Below are positions 1 to 6,576 of a DNA stretch of 6,732 nucleotides, one piece after another. Both the position numbers and the translations under genes were made by a program. Source of the DNA: Clostridia bacterium (GTDB lineage: Bacteria > Bacillota > Clostridia > Christensenellales > Borkfalkiaceae); assembly GCA_017421905.1 (NCBI GenBank), contig JAFOHH010000196.1, positions 1 to 6,732 on the forward strand. The letters run 5' to 3'. Position 1 is the stretch's first letter, and each line of letters begins with the position of its first letter. Under the pieces are notes generated by a model, which was not told the origin of the DNA, searched no databases, and saw only the letters and a program-made list of their open reading frames with translations.

Positions 1-842
1 ATGCCGTACCATTCGCCCGATTCAATCATAATGCAAATGAGATTTTGTCCTTGAATTACGCCCGAATAGGGGTTTTGCTCGCTCATTTCCTGATTTTTAA
101 AATATTCGTTTAGGTCGGTGAGCTGTTCTGCGGGTACGAGCTTGTCGCTCCCTGCCCCGTAAGAGGGAAGGTCGAGACGTTTTTCTAAAATTTTATCGAC
201 GGAAACGTAATAAAAGGCAAACGTTCCAAATTGCTTAAAGGCTTTATCTTTTAAAACGAAGGTATCGTACAAATAAGCATCGCTGGAAAGGAGGTAGTAG
301 GGGTCGGTTTGATCGGCAGGATCGTACAAGGCGTTTACCGTTAAGTGGTATAAGCCGGAAGACCCCAGCCCCATAAAGGTGAGGCAAAACACCAGTAAAA
401 AGAGGAGGTTGTGCGCCCCTTTATAGGGTACGCGGTATTTTTTAAGGGCGAGAAGCGCAACGACGGCAACGACGGGAACGGCGATTAAGAGGAAGAAATA
501 TCCCCAGTTCATAAACTCGCTGTTAAACGCACCTGCCGCCTCGTTAGCAAGGCCCATCATATCCAACGTGAAAACGGAGCCGTTCATGGCGTGCAACGTA
601 TAGTTTAAGAAGGAAAGAATAAACTGTACCATCAAAAAGACGATAATGAGAACTGCTTCCACCGTAAAAGAGGGTACGACGAAAACAATCGTTGCCAGCA
701 TGAGCATAATGGAAAGATCGAGCATAAAATATTTAGGCCCGATTCCGTTTCCCATGGAAATAAAGGTCATTACCTCCAAAAAAACGGCAAGCGCCAGGTA
801 AATGCCTACGTATAATAATTTTTTAACGAGTAAATCTTTCAA
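1..842 (-). CDS. LTA synthase family protein (sulfatase-fold phosphoglycerol transferase), N-terminal part, runs off left edge
   Basis: Membrane enzyme of the LtaS type. In this family a five-helix membrane anchor carries an extracellular alkaline-phosphatase/sulfatase-fold domain that transfers glycerol phosphate from phosphatidylglycerol to a growing lipoteichoic acid chain. Seen here: 280 codons remain open to the edge. Five hydrophobic segments lie at about residues 9-27, 39-57, 60-83, 113-133 and 144-164, followed by a hydrophilic linker and the start of the catalytic domain, QNLICIMIESGEWYG (residues 266-280). By comparison with LtaS, the Glu in IES (274) would be a metal ligand; the catalytic Thr lies beyond the window. 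Start: a TTG at 842 is preferred because AAGG (851-854) lies 8 nt upstream and the protein then begins MKDLLVKK just before helix 1. An in-frame ATG at 899-897 has no ribosome-binding site, lies about 5 nt from the predicted transcript start and would add 19 residues. The exact substrate (LTA or another glycerophosphate polymer) cannot be settled from the N-terminus. Confidence 0.85.
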   Translation of the reverse strand, partial: MKDLLVKKLLYVGIYLALAVFLEVMTFISMGNGIGPKYFMLDLSIMLMLATIVFVVPSFTVEAVLIIVFLMVQFILSFLNYTLHAMNGSVFTLDMMGLANEAAGAFNSEFMNWGYFFLLIAVPVVAVVALLALKKYRVPYKGAHNLLFLLVFCLTFMGLGSSGLYHLTVNALYDPADQTDPYYLLSSDAYLYDTFVLKDKAFKQFGTFAFYYVSVDKILEKRLDLPSYGAGSDKLVPAEQLTDLNEYFKNQEMSEQNPYSGVIQGQNLICIMIESGEWYG

Positions 843-882
843 AACGAATACCTTAACCAAACGTAAAAATAATCTTATTTGC

Positions 883-900
883 GATGCGACAAATCGCATC
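883..900 (-). other. Stem-loop in the 5' leader of the LTA-synthase-family gene
   Basis: Perfect 7-bp inverted repeat GATGCGA/TCGCATC around a 4-nt loop. If transcription starts near 904, as the promoter predicts, this hairpin forms at the extreme 5' end of the mRNA, about 40 nt before the preferred TTG start. With a 2-nt bulge the stem can extend by three T-A pairs. It contains the alternative ATG. It may stabilise the 5' end or affect translation; nothing here matches a riboswitch I know. Confidence 0.55.
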
Positions 901-910
901 AAACGAAAAA

Positions 911-939
911 ATTATACCACAAGTTGAAAGGGCGCGCAA
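911..939 (-). promoter_or_regulatory. SigA-type promoter of the LTA-synthase-family gene
   Basis: On the minus strand, -35 TTGCGC (934-939), a spacer of exactly 17 bp and a consensus -10 TATAAT (911-916). The start site is expected near G904, giving a leader of about 62 nt if TTG-842 is the start codon. A weak GGGCG/CGCCC hairpin (930-934 with 946-950) overlaps the -35. It could end part of the hemW transcript but has only a three-T tail, so partial read-through from hemW is possible. Confidence 0.75.
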
Positions 940-1072
940 GTTTTTCGCCCGCTCTTTCTAAAAAATTTACCTGCTTTTCCCCTGATAAACGGCGAAAAAG
1001 AAGGAAATTACAAAAGAATAGGTATACGAAATCGGGCGCAAAGGATCGACTGCAACTTTGCAAAAAAGCCCT

Positions 1073-2188
1073 TTATAAATCGGCAAGCAGTTCTGCCACG
1101 ACGCCGTCTTGCACGTACATTTTTTCGGGCAGGATACGCACGCCTTTTTCATCGCAATTTAAAAAGGATGCGAGCTTTTGCAGCTTTGCGCCGTATTTTT
1201 GGGTAAAGGACGTACCAAAGGCTTTTTCGTACTCCGCAAAATTTACGCCTTCTTCCGTGCGGAGAGCAAGGAGGATAAATTCTTCCTCTGCCTCGATGGG
1301 AGAAACCTCCTCTTCGAACACCACGGGGAATACTTCCTTGGCGATGCAAGCGTTGTATTCGGCAAGGTTTTCGGTGTTGGAAAAGCGTTTTCCCTTATAA
1401 AAAGAATGCGCGGCGATGCCAAAGCCGAGATATTCTCCCCTTTTCCAGTAATTGAGGTTGTGGCGCGATTGGTAGCCGTCGCGAGCGAAGTTGGAAACCT
1501 CGTAGCGGCGCAGTCCGCGGCTTTTTAGGTAAGCCACGCCTGCCTCGTAAAGCTCGGCAACGGTGTCGCCATCGGGCAACTCGCCGTTTAAGTAATCGGT
1601 ATAAAGGGGCGTGCCGTCCTCGGGCGTTAAGGCGTACATAGAAACGTGCGACGCGCCGTAGTTAAGGGCAACGCGCAGGCTTTCTTGCACCTGCTCTACC
1701 GTATGGTCGTGCAGGCCGATCATAATATCTACGCTGTAGTTTTCCCCTTGCAAAAGCTTTGCCGCCTCGATAAATTCTGCCTTGGTATGAATGCGGTTAA
1801 GGCGTGCAAGCTCGGCATCGTCCGCCGTTTGAAAGCCCACCGAAAAACGGTTGATCCCTGCGCGTTTATACGCGGCGATTTTTTCTGCCGTAACCGTGCC
1901 GGGGTTCATTTCAATGGTAATTTCCGCATTTTGCGCCACGCAGTAGTTTTGCTTGATAAGCTTTAGCGTTGCCGCAATATAAACCGATTCTACAAAAGAA
2001 GGCGTGCCGCCGCCAAAATAAACGGTATGAAAGGTAACGCCCTTTGCGGCAGGGGCTTTCATAACGATTTCTTTAAACAAAGAAGTAAAATAGCCCTCTA
2101 CCTCGTTTTCTCTATTAGCAAAGGAAACGAAGTCGCAATAGGTGCATTTTTGTTTACAAAAGGGAACGTGAACGTAAATTCCCGCCAT
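1073..2188 (-). CDS. hemW: HemW, radical-SAM-fold haem chaperone (formerly called HemN-like coproporphyrinogen oxidase)
   Basis: HemW proteins bind a [4Fe-4S] cluster and haem and are thought to deliver haem to membrane enzymes; the old name coproporphyrinogen III oxidase is an over-annotation. Seen: the radical SAM motif C11-x3-C15-x2-C18 in PFCKQKCTYCDF. Phe follows where true HemN has a fourth Cys (CxxxCxxCxC), which is the accepted HemW/HemN discriminator. Also present are GGGTPS (59-64), RFSVGFQ (114-120), the Y-AL-PEDGTPLY stretch and the late RHNLNYW...EYLGFG region typical of HemW. At 371 aa the length is normal (E. coli about 378). An AAGGAG ribosome-binding site (2196-2201) lies 7 nt before the ATG. 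It follows lepA, a conserved Firmicutes order, but the heat-shock genes (hrcA-grpE-dnaK-dnaJ) that often come next are absent; an LTA-synthase-family gene follows instead. No clear promoter of its own, so probably cotranscribed with lepA. Confidence 0.95.
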   Translation of the reverse strand: MAGIYVHVPFCKQKCTYCDFVSFANRENEVEGYFTSLFKEIVMKAPAAKGVTFHTVYFGGGTPSFVESVYIAATLKLIKQNYCVAQNAEITIEMNPGTVTAEKIAAYKRAGINRFSVGFQTADDAELARLNRIHTKAEFIEAAKLLQGENYSVDIMIGLHDHTVEQVQESLRVALNYGASHVSMYALTPEDGTPLYTDYLNGELPDGDTVAELYEAGVAYLKSRGLRRYEVSNFARDGYQSRHNLNYWKRGEYLGFGIAAHSFYKGKRFSNTENLAEYNACIAKEVFPVVFEEEVSPIEAEEEFILLALRTEEGVNFAEYEKAFGTSFTQKYGAKLQKLASFLNCDEKGVRILPEKMYVQDGVVAELLADL

Positions 2189-2214
2189 AAAAATTCTCCT
2201 TACTAAACGGGGAA

Positions 2215-2236
2215 ACCGCCCCTTGCGCGGAGCGGT
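2215..2236 (-). other. GC-rich stem-loop in the hemW leader
   Basis: Minus-strand ACCGCTCC and GGGGCGGT pair over 8 bp (one U-G wobble) around a 6-nt loop, ending about 13 nt upstream of the hemW ribosome-binding site. The tract after the stem is TTTCCCCGTTT, too poor in T for a convincing terminator. The 3' arm can instead pair as GGGG(CGGTTT)CCCC, so two exclusive folds are possible. It may attenuate transcription or mark an mRNA processing point between lepA and hemW. Confidence 0.4.
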
Positions 2237-2291
2237 GTATCTTTGCTTTTGATGGAAGGAATGCGTTTCCGTCCAATTTCAAATGGTAACT

Positions 2292-2310
2292 AAACGGAGG
2301 CTATCCGTTT
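2292..2310 (-). other. Short stem-loop just downstream of lepA
   Basis: Perfect 7-bp inverted repeat AAACGGA/TCCGTTT with a 5-nt loop, about 30 nt past the lepA stop. On the minus strand it is followed by AGTTACC rather than a T-run, so it is not a typical Rho-independent terminator. It could be a 3'-end stabiliser or processing hairpin in the lepA-hemW transcript. Confidence 0.35.
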
Positions 2311-2340
2311 TCGCCAAAATAGTGCGGCTCGGATGAACAA

Positions 2341-4149
2341 TTAGTTTCCGTCCGTTTTTAAAATAGAAATAAAGGCTTCGGAAGGGATTTGCACCGAGCC
2401 GAGCTGGCGCATTTTCTTTTTACCTTCCTTCTGCTTTTCCAAGAGCTTGCGCTTACGGGAAATATCGCCGCCGTAGCACTTGGCAAGCACGTCCTTGCGC
2501 ATTGCCTTTACCGTTTCGCGCGCGATAATTTTACCGCCGACCGCCGCCTGAATGGGAATTTCGAACAGCTGGCGAGGAATAACGTCCTTGAGCTTTTCCG
2601 CCATTTCCCTGCCGCGCGTATAGGCGCGCGATTCGTGAACGATGGTAGAAAGAGCGTCGCAAGGATCGCCGTTAAGCATCATATCCAGCTTAACGAGGGT
2701 GCTTTGCTCGTAACGTGCGAGCTCGTAATCGAAGCTGGCGTAGCCGCGCGTGCGAGATTTTAAGCCGTCGAAAAAGTCGTAGATGATTTCGTTAAGAGGC
2801 AGATCGTAAGTGAGGCGAACGCGGTGGCTATCTAAATACGTCATATCCAAAAATACGCCGCGCTTTTCCTTGCAAAGATCCATAATTGCGCCGAGGTATT
2901 CGGGCGGAGAATAGATGCTTGCCTTTACGATGGGTTCTTCGATATAATCGATAAGCGAAACGGCGGGCATGTGCGAGGGGTTGTTTACCGTAAGCACTTC
3001 GCCATCCGTTTTATGCACGAAGTAAGATACGCCGGGCGCGGTGGTGATGATATCGAGATCGAACTCGCGCTCTAAACGCTCTTGGATAATTTCCATATGC
3101 AAAAGACCTAAAAATCCGCAGCGGAATCCAAACCCGAGCGCAACGGAGCTATCCGGCTCGAAAAAGAGGGCGGCATCGTTGAGCTGCAGCTTTAAAAGCG
3201 CTTCTTTTAAGTCGTTAAATTTACTGCCGTCTAAGGGGAATACGCCCGAAAATACGACGGGTTGTACCTTTTGATAGCCGGGAAGGGGCTCTAACGCGGC
3301 GTTTTCTACCGTAGTGATGGTATCGCCCACGGCGGTATCCTGCACGCTTTTGATGCTGGCGGCAACGTAGCCTACTTCGCCCGCTTTTAAGGTGGCTTTG
3401 GGTTGAAGACCGGGTGAGAATACGCCTACTTCGGTTACCTCAAAGGTTTTATCGCTTTGGAAGGTTTTGATGCGGTCGCCCGCTTTTAAGGTGCCTTCCT
3501 TCATACGGATAAAGCAAATAACGCCTTTGTAGTTATCGTAATAGGAATCGAAAATAAGCGCTTTTACGGGGGCGTTTTCATCGCCCGAGGGCGCAGGAAC
3601 GTCGGTTACGATTTTTTCTAAAATATCGGCAATATTAAGCCCTTCCTTTGCCGAAACGCGGGGGGCGGTAGAGCAGTCTAAGCCGATAACGTCTTCAATT
3701 TCCTTACAAACCTCGTCCGGGCGAGCGGAGGGCAGGTCGATTTTATTGACGACGGGGATAATTTCAAGGTCGTGATCGAGCGCCATATATACGTTGGCAA
3801 GCGTTTGCGCTTCTACCCCTTGCGAGGCGTCTACGACGAGGATTGCCCCTTCGCACGCGGCGAGAGAACGGCTAACCTCGTAAGTAAAGTCGACGTGGCC
3901 CGGCGTATCGATTAGGTTTAAAACGTATTCTTCCCCATCCTTTGCCGTATAAAACATACGCACGGGGGTAAGCTTTATGGTAATGCCGCGCTCGCGCTCG
4001 ATATCCATAGAGTCGAGCAGCTGATCTTCCATATCGCGAGAGGAAACTTGGCCGGTAAGCTCGATCATACGGTCTGCAATGGTGCTTTTGCCGTGGTCGA
4101 TATGCGCGATGATACAGAAATTCCGCACTTTGCGGTTGGACTGTTGCAT
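2341..4149 (-). CDS. lepA: Elongation factor 4 (LepA), translational GTPase
   Basis: Ribosome-binding GTPase related to EF-G that acts on translating or stalled ribosomes (back-translocation and initiation roles are both described for the family). Seen: G1 AHIDHGKS (15-22), RGITI (54-58), DTPGH (81-85), NKID (135-138) and SAKEG (166-170). These are followed by the EF-G-like domains II, III and V, and by the LepA-specific C-terminal domain with the basic [21 protein letters not shown] segment near the end. At 602 aa it is full length (E. coli 599). AGGAG (4155-4159) lies 5 nt before the ATG, and a strong promoter gives a leader of about 28 nt. hemW follows after a 152-bp gap containing two hairpins. 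No truncation or unusual residue in the GTPase motifs. Confidence 0.98.
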   Translation of the reverse strand: MQQSNRKVRNFCIIAHIDHGKSTIADRMIELTGQVSSRDMEDQLLDSMDIERERGITIKLTPVRMFYTAKDGEEYVLNLIDTPGHVDFTYEVSRSLAACEGAILVVDASQGVEAQTLANVYMALDHDLEIIPVVNKIDLPSARPDEVCKEIEDVIGLDCSTAPRVSAKEGLNIADILEKIVTDVPAPSGDENAPVKALIFDSYYDNYKGVICFIRMKEGTLKAGDRIKTFQSDKTFEVTEVGVFSPGLQPKATLKAGEVGYVAASIKSVQDTAVGDTITTVENAALEPLPGYQKVQPVVFSGVFPLDGSKFNDLKEALLKLQLNDAALFFEPDSSVALGFGFRCGFLGLLHMEIIQERLEREFDLDIITTAPGVSYFVHKTDGEVLTVNNPSHMPAVSLIDYIEEPIVKASIYSPPEYLGAIMDLCKEKRGVFLDMTYLDSHRVRLTYDLPLNEIIYDFFDGLKSRTRGYASFDYELARYEQSTLVKLDMMLNGDPCDALSTIVHESRAYTRGREMAEKLKDVIPRQLFEIPIQAAVGGKIIARETVKAMRKDVLAKCYGGDISRKRKLLEKQKEGKKKMRQLGSVQIPSEAFISILKTDGN

Positions 4150-4183
4150 GGTTGCTCCTAAAATTAAAAAAATTTACTTAAAT

Positions 4184-4212
4184 ATTATACTTTATTTTCG
4201 TTTGAATTGCAA
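4184..4212 (-). promoter_or_regulatory. lepA promoter, sharing its -35 box with the divergent promoter
   Basis: Minus strand: -35 TTGCAA (4207-4212), 17-bp spacer, perfect -10 TATAAT (4184-4189). Start site expected near G4177. The -35 hexamer is its own reverse complement and is also correctly placed for the rightward promoter at 4207-4235. Confidence 0.8.
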
Positions 4213-4235
4213 TCGGATTGAAAAGGTAGTATACT
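4207..4235 (+). promoter_or_regulatory. Promoter of the glycerophosphodiester phosphodiesterase gene
   Basis: Plus strand: -35 TTGCAA (4207-4212), 17-bp spacer (4213-4229), -10 TATACT (4230-4235). Start expected near 4242-4243. The leader of about 36 nt contains an A5T5A5T4 tract (4246-4264) directly before the GGAGG ribosome-binding site. An alternative TTGAAA at 4218-4223 has only a 15-bp spacer to a TATAGA box (4239-4244) and is less convincing. Confidence 0.65.
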
Positions 4236-4278
4236 ATTTATAGACAAAAATTTTTAAAAATTTTCCTTTGGAGGGGTT

Positions 4279-5019
4279 ATGACGACTAGAACGGAACAAA
4301 ATTGTTGGCTTTTTCATTTGCCCGTTGCCCATAGAGGACTGCACGGAGATGGCGTCCCCGAAAACTCGCTTACCGCATTTTTACGCGCAAAAGAGGCGGG
4401 CTACGCAATAGAAACGGACGTACATTTAACGGCGGACGGAGTACTCGTTGCCTTTCACGACGACAACTTAAAGCGCATGTGCGGTGTGGATAAAAATATT
4501 AAAACGGCAACGGAAAAAGAGCTTTCTTCCCTCACCCTTGCAGGCACAGCCGAGAAAATCCCCACCCTGGACGAAGTGCTTGACCTGGTAAACGGCGCAG
4601 TTCCCCTTCTTATCGAACTAAAAAGCAACGGTGAAAAGGGCGTGGAAAGGGCCGTTTGCAAGCGCCTTATGAAATACAGCGGTGCGTTTGCGCTGCAATC
4701 GTTTGACCCCTTTATTTTAATACGCGTGAAAAAAATTGCGCCCGATATGCTGCGCGGACAGCTGTCTTCCTTCTTTCTAGATCAAAAATTTGGATTTTTA
4801 AAGCGCACGCTCCTCAAAAACATGTACTTTTCCCCTTGGGTAAAGCCCGATTTTATCAGCTACGACGCCACGAACCTGCCTTTTAAGCGGGCGAAAAAGC
4901 AAGGAAAACCCCTGCTTTGCTGGACGGTGCGCTCCGTAGAGCAAGAAAAAAAGGTGCGCGCCTTTGCCGACAATATTATTTTTGAAAATTATTTACCCGA
5001 GCTACCAAAAAAAGAGTAA
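4279..5019 (+). CDS. Glycerophosphodiester phosphodiesterase (cytoplasmic, UgpQ-like GDPD)
   Basis: TIM-barrel enzyme that hydrolyses glycerophosphodiesters (deacylated phospholipid head groups) to sn-glycerol 3-phosphate and an alcohol. Seen: AHRG (17-20) with His18 and PEN (27-29); the ETDVHLTADG stretch (45-54) with metal ligands Glu45 and Asp47; the second catalytic His60 in AFHDD; IELK (112-115) with Glu113; and WTV (215-217) near the last strand. At 246 aa it matches E. coli UgpQ (about 247). There is no signal peptide or membrane segment, so it is probably cytoplasmic, unlike secreted GlpQ. GGAGG (4270-4274) lies 4 nt before the ATG. It is monocistronic: own promoter upstream, hairpin terminator 17 nt after the stop. 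Its products feed the glycerol 3-phosphate/phosphatidylglycerol pool, the same lipid that supplies LTA synthesis; that link to the nearby LTA-synthase-family gene is inference. Confidence 0.95.
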   Translation: MTTRTEQNCWLFHLPVAHRGLHGDGVPENSLTAFLRAKEAGYAIETDVHLTADGVLVAFHDDNLKRMCGVDKNIKTATEKELSSLTLAGTAEKIPTLDEVLDLVNGAVPLLIELKSNGEKGVERAVCKRLMKYSGAFALQSFDPFILIRVKKIAPDMLRGQLSSFFLDQKFGFLKRTLLKNMYFSPWVKPDFISYDATNLPFKRAKKQGKPLLCWTVRSVEQEKKVRAFADNIIFENYLPELPKKE

Positions 5020-5036
5020 GACTTGGTTATAGTATG

Positions 5037-5064
5037 AAAACCGCCCTAAATGGGCGGTTTTTTT
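5037..5064. terminator. Rho-independent terminator between convergent genes, bidirectional
   Basis: AAAACCGCCC (5037-5046), 5-nt loop, then GGGCGGTTTT continuing to a run of seven T (5058-5064): a strong terminator for the plus-strand phosphodiesterase gene. Read on the minus strand, the same stem is followed by four T and lies about 35 nt after the stop of the folate cyclo-ligase gene, so it likely ends that operon too, less efficiently. Confidence 0.92.
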
Positions 5065-5099
5065 GTGCGATAATGGAAAGGCGATACTTAAATACGCCG

Positions 5100-5696
5100 T
5101 TAGCGATAAACGCGCGTGGGGGTTACGACGGCGTTCATAGCAACGTCCTTTTCGTGTGTGGGGAGGGAGGAAACAAGCTGAAAATCGTAGCAAATTGCAA
5201 CTTTAAAGCAGGGGTTTTGCGCTAAAAAGCGGTCGTAATAGCCCTTTCCAAAGCCGAGGCGATTTTTATTTTTATCGCAGGCAAGGGCGGGGATAATACT
5301 CACGTCTATTTGCGTTAACGGCGTGCCGTCGACGGGCTCTTCCGTGCCGAGAGGCGAGCGGGAAAACGTGCCGCTTTTAGGTACGATTGCCTGCATTTCC
5401 TGCCCACGGGTTGAGGGAAACGCCACCGTTTTCCCCTGCATGGTGAGGGCGGAAACGAGGGCGGAGGTATCGACCTCTCCCCCGAAGGAGCGGTAGATAA
5501 ATACCGTTTTTGCAGCACGGATTTCGGGAAAGGAAAGCACGGCCTGCGTAATTTTTTGCGAGGCGGAATTTTTTTCCTGCAAGGGCTGCGCATTGCGAAG
5601 AGCGTGCATTTTTTTGCGAATTTCTTGCGCTTGCGCCCAAACAGAAAAGGGGGTTTTAGGGTCGGCGTTTTGCATAGAAAGGGGCGGGGTTATCAT
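5100..5696 (-). CDS. 5-formyltetrahydrofolate cyclo-ligase
   Basis: Cytoplasmic ATP-dependent enzyme that converts 5-formyl-THF (folinate) to 5,10-methenyl-THF, recovering a dead-end folate that inhibits serine hydroxymethyltransferase. Homologues are named fau/ygfA, yqgN or MTHFS. Seen: the basic IRKKM segment (26-30), the VFIYRSFGGEVDT region (65-77), the signature RLGFGKGYYDRFL (146-158) and the C-terminal PTHEKDVAMNAVVT segment (179-192). At 198 aa it is slightly long because about 20 residues precede the usual N-terminal helix. The first ATG is nevertheless preferred: GGAAGG (5703-5708) sits 6 nt upstream, while the in-frame Met8 has no ribosome-binding site. The start overlaps the stop of the upstream lit-type gene as ATGA, implying translational coupling. 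This is the last gene before the bidirectional terminator. Confidence 0.94.
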   Translation of the reverse strand: MITPPLSMQNADPKTPFSVWAQAQEIRKKMHALRNAQPLQEKNSASQKITQAVLSFPEIRAAKTVFIYRSFGGEVDTSALVSALTMQGKTVAFPSTRGQEMQAIVPKSGTFSRSPLGTEEPVDGTPLTQIDVSIIPALACDKNKNRLGFGKGYYDRFLAQNPCFKVAICYDFQLVSSLPTHEKDVAMNAVVTPTRVYR

Positions 5697-6361
5697 TTTT
5701 TGCCTTCCGTTTTACTGAAATGGCGGCGAAGGTTGACGGCGATAAGGGTACCCGAAAAAATTAAAATTCCCGCGCCGATTAAAATGCCGCAGTTGCGGAA
5801 AAATTCTTGCGGCAAAATCCAAAGGAGCTGATCGGTGGACCAATCGAACATCCAGTTGTCCTTGCCCGGGAAGAGGACTGCGTGAAAAATTTCAAACGCT
5901 TTATCGAAATTGATGGCGGCAAGGCTGCCCACGACGAGCGGAATAACGATAACCGCTACCGCCGCCCAAAAGGACGCATGAAATTTGCCCAACATAAAGG
6001 GAGCAAGCTTGCCTTTTTTGCGAAGGACGAGCAGTAGCACCAAAACGGCTGCGGAAAGGATGAGCACCGCCGTATCGAGGAGGAATAAATTTTTGCAGTC
6101 GTCGAAGTGCGACATGGCGTCCGGCGAGCAGGTAAATTCGCCCGATTGGTAAGGAATCCAAGGAACGGTAAGGTAGGTTAAAAGCTCGTTATACGCGGTA
6201 ACGATTTGCGCGCGAGAAAAGCCGCTTACTTCTACCAAATCGTACGCCTCGATATGCGGATAATAGAAAAAGCGACAGTAAATGGGAAGTGCAATACTAA
6301 ACGATAAAATAAAAAAGAACAGGGCCACGGCAAAAACCGTTGCTATAAATTTACGGTTCAT
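5693..6361 (-). CDS. lit: DUF1461/TIGR01906 integral membrane protein, Lit-type lipoprotein intramolecular transacylase homologue
   Basis: Membrane protein of the DUF1461 family. Characterised members (Lit of Enterococcus faecalis and Bacillus cereus) move an acyl chain within diacylglyceryl lipoproteins to the N-terminal cysteine, giving the lyso form. Seen: four hydrophobic helices at about residues 7-27, 93-113, 129-150 and 186-209, a basic C-terminus, a first outer loop with FSRAQIVTAYNELLTYL and MSHFDDCKNLF, and a second with FEIFHAVLFPGKDNWMFD and ILPQEFF. His85 and His160 sit where the family has its two essential histidines (His85 and His157 in B. cereus Lit, from memory). At 222 aa the length is normal. 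Start: ATG with an unusual GGGGGA ribosome-binding site (6365-6370) only 3 nt away, downstream of a strong promoter. First gene of an operon with the folate cyclo-ligase. Family membership is secure; the transacylase activity is inferred. Confidence 0.85.
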   Translation of the reverse strand: MNRKFIATVFAVALFFFILSFSIALPIYCRFFYYPHIEAYDLVEVSGFSRAQIVTAYNELLTYLTVPWIPYQSGEFTCSPDAMSHFDDCKNLFLLDTAVLILSAAVLVLLLVLRKKGKLAPFMLGKFHASFWAAVAVIVIPLVVGSLAAINFDKAFEIFHAVLFPGKDNWMFDWSTDQLLWILPQEFFRNCGILIGAGILIFSGTLIAVNLRRHFSKTEGKK

Positions 6362-6388
6362 AAATCCCCCGAAAAGTTTGATAGAGAT

Positions 6389-6417
6389 ATTATAGTATAA
6401 AAAGAAAAAAACCGCAA
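6389..6417 (-). promoter_or_regulatory. Promoter of the lit/5-formyl-THF cyclo-ligase operon
   Basis: Minus strand: -35 TTGCGG (6412-6417), 17-bp T-rich spacer, perfect -10 TATAAT (6389-6394). Start expected near A6382, giving a leader of only about 21 nt. An imperfect inverted repeat (6427-6467) begins 10 bp upstream of the -35. Confidence 0.75.
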
Positions 6418-6426
6418 GTCTTTTTG

Positions 6427-6467
6427 TAAAATTGCACCGTCTTATATCGCAAGAAGTGCAAATTTTA
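6427..6467. repeat. Imperfect inverted repeat between divergent promoters
   Basis: Left arm TAAAATTGCAC (6427-6437) and right arm GTGCAAATTTTA (6456-6467) are reverse complements apart from one extra base. The 18-nt centre can add a small TCTT/AAGA stem. It lies between the lit promoter and the outward plus-strand promoter. It could be an operator for a dimeric regulator. Read rightward, T-rich sequence (from about 6470) follows, which resembles a terminator, but no plus-strand gene to its left needs one. Confidence 0.5.
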
Positions 6468-6516
6468 AGAATTTTTTACATAACGAAAGGAAGGCAATCT
6501 ATTAGCGCAGTAACGC

Positions 6517-6545
6517 TTGACGAGAGGGGCAAAAAATGCTATAAT
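6517..6545 (+). promoter_or_regulatory. Rightward promoter with extended -10
   Basis: Plus strand: -35 TTGACG (6517-6522), 17-bp spacer, -10 TATAAT (6540-6545) preceded by TGC, which makes an extended -10 (TGnTATAAT). This is the best match to consensus in the window. Start expected near 6552. It drives RNA toward the right edge, so a gene or a non-coding RNA must begin in or beyond the hairpin-rich tract. Confidence 0.72.
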
Positions 6546-6553
6546 TAATAAAT

Positions 6554-6574
6554 AAAATATTCTATGAATATTTT
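6554..6574 (+). other. AT-rich stem-loop at the 5' end of the rightward transcript
   Basis: Perfect 9-bp inverted repeat AAAATATTC/GAATATTTT with a TAT loop, lying at about +2 to +22 of the transcript predicted from the promoter at 6517-6545 and just before a GGAG ribosome-binding site. On either strand the flanks lack the GC-rich stem of a typical terminator. Confidence 0.5.
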
Positions 6575-6576
6575 GT

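Noticed and set aside
879..1528. Plus-strand open frames of 173 and 116 codons opposite the end of hemW
   Set aside because: Antisense to a strongly supported hemW frame, no recognisable domain, no convincing ribosome-binding site. They arise from the codon composition of the real gene.
2389..3274. Plus-strand frames of 124 and 77 codons within lepA
   Set aside because: Fully antisense to a complete, conserved lepA, with low-complexity composition.
4246..4264. A5T5A5T4 tract before the phosphodiesterase gene as a terminator or hairpin
   Set aside because: It contains only A-T pairs with no loop-favouring centre or GC stem, and it lies between a promoter and a ribosome-binding site. It is more likely just an AT-rich leader or curved DNA.
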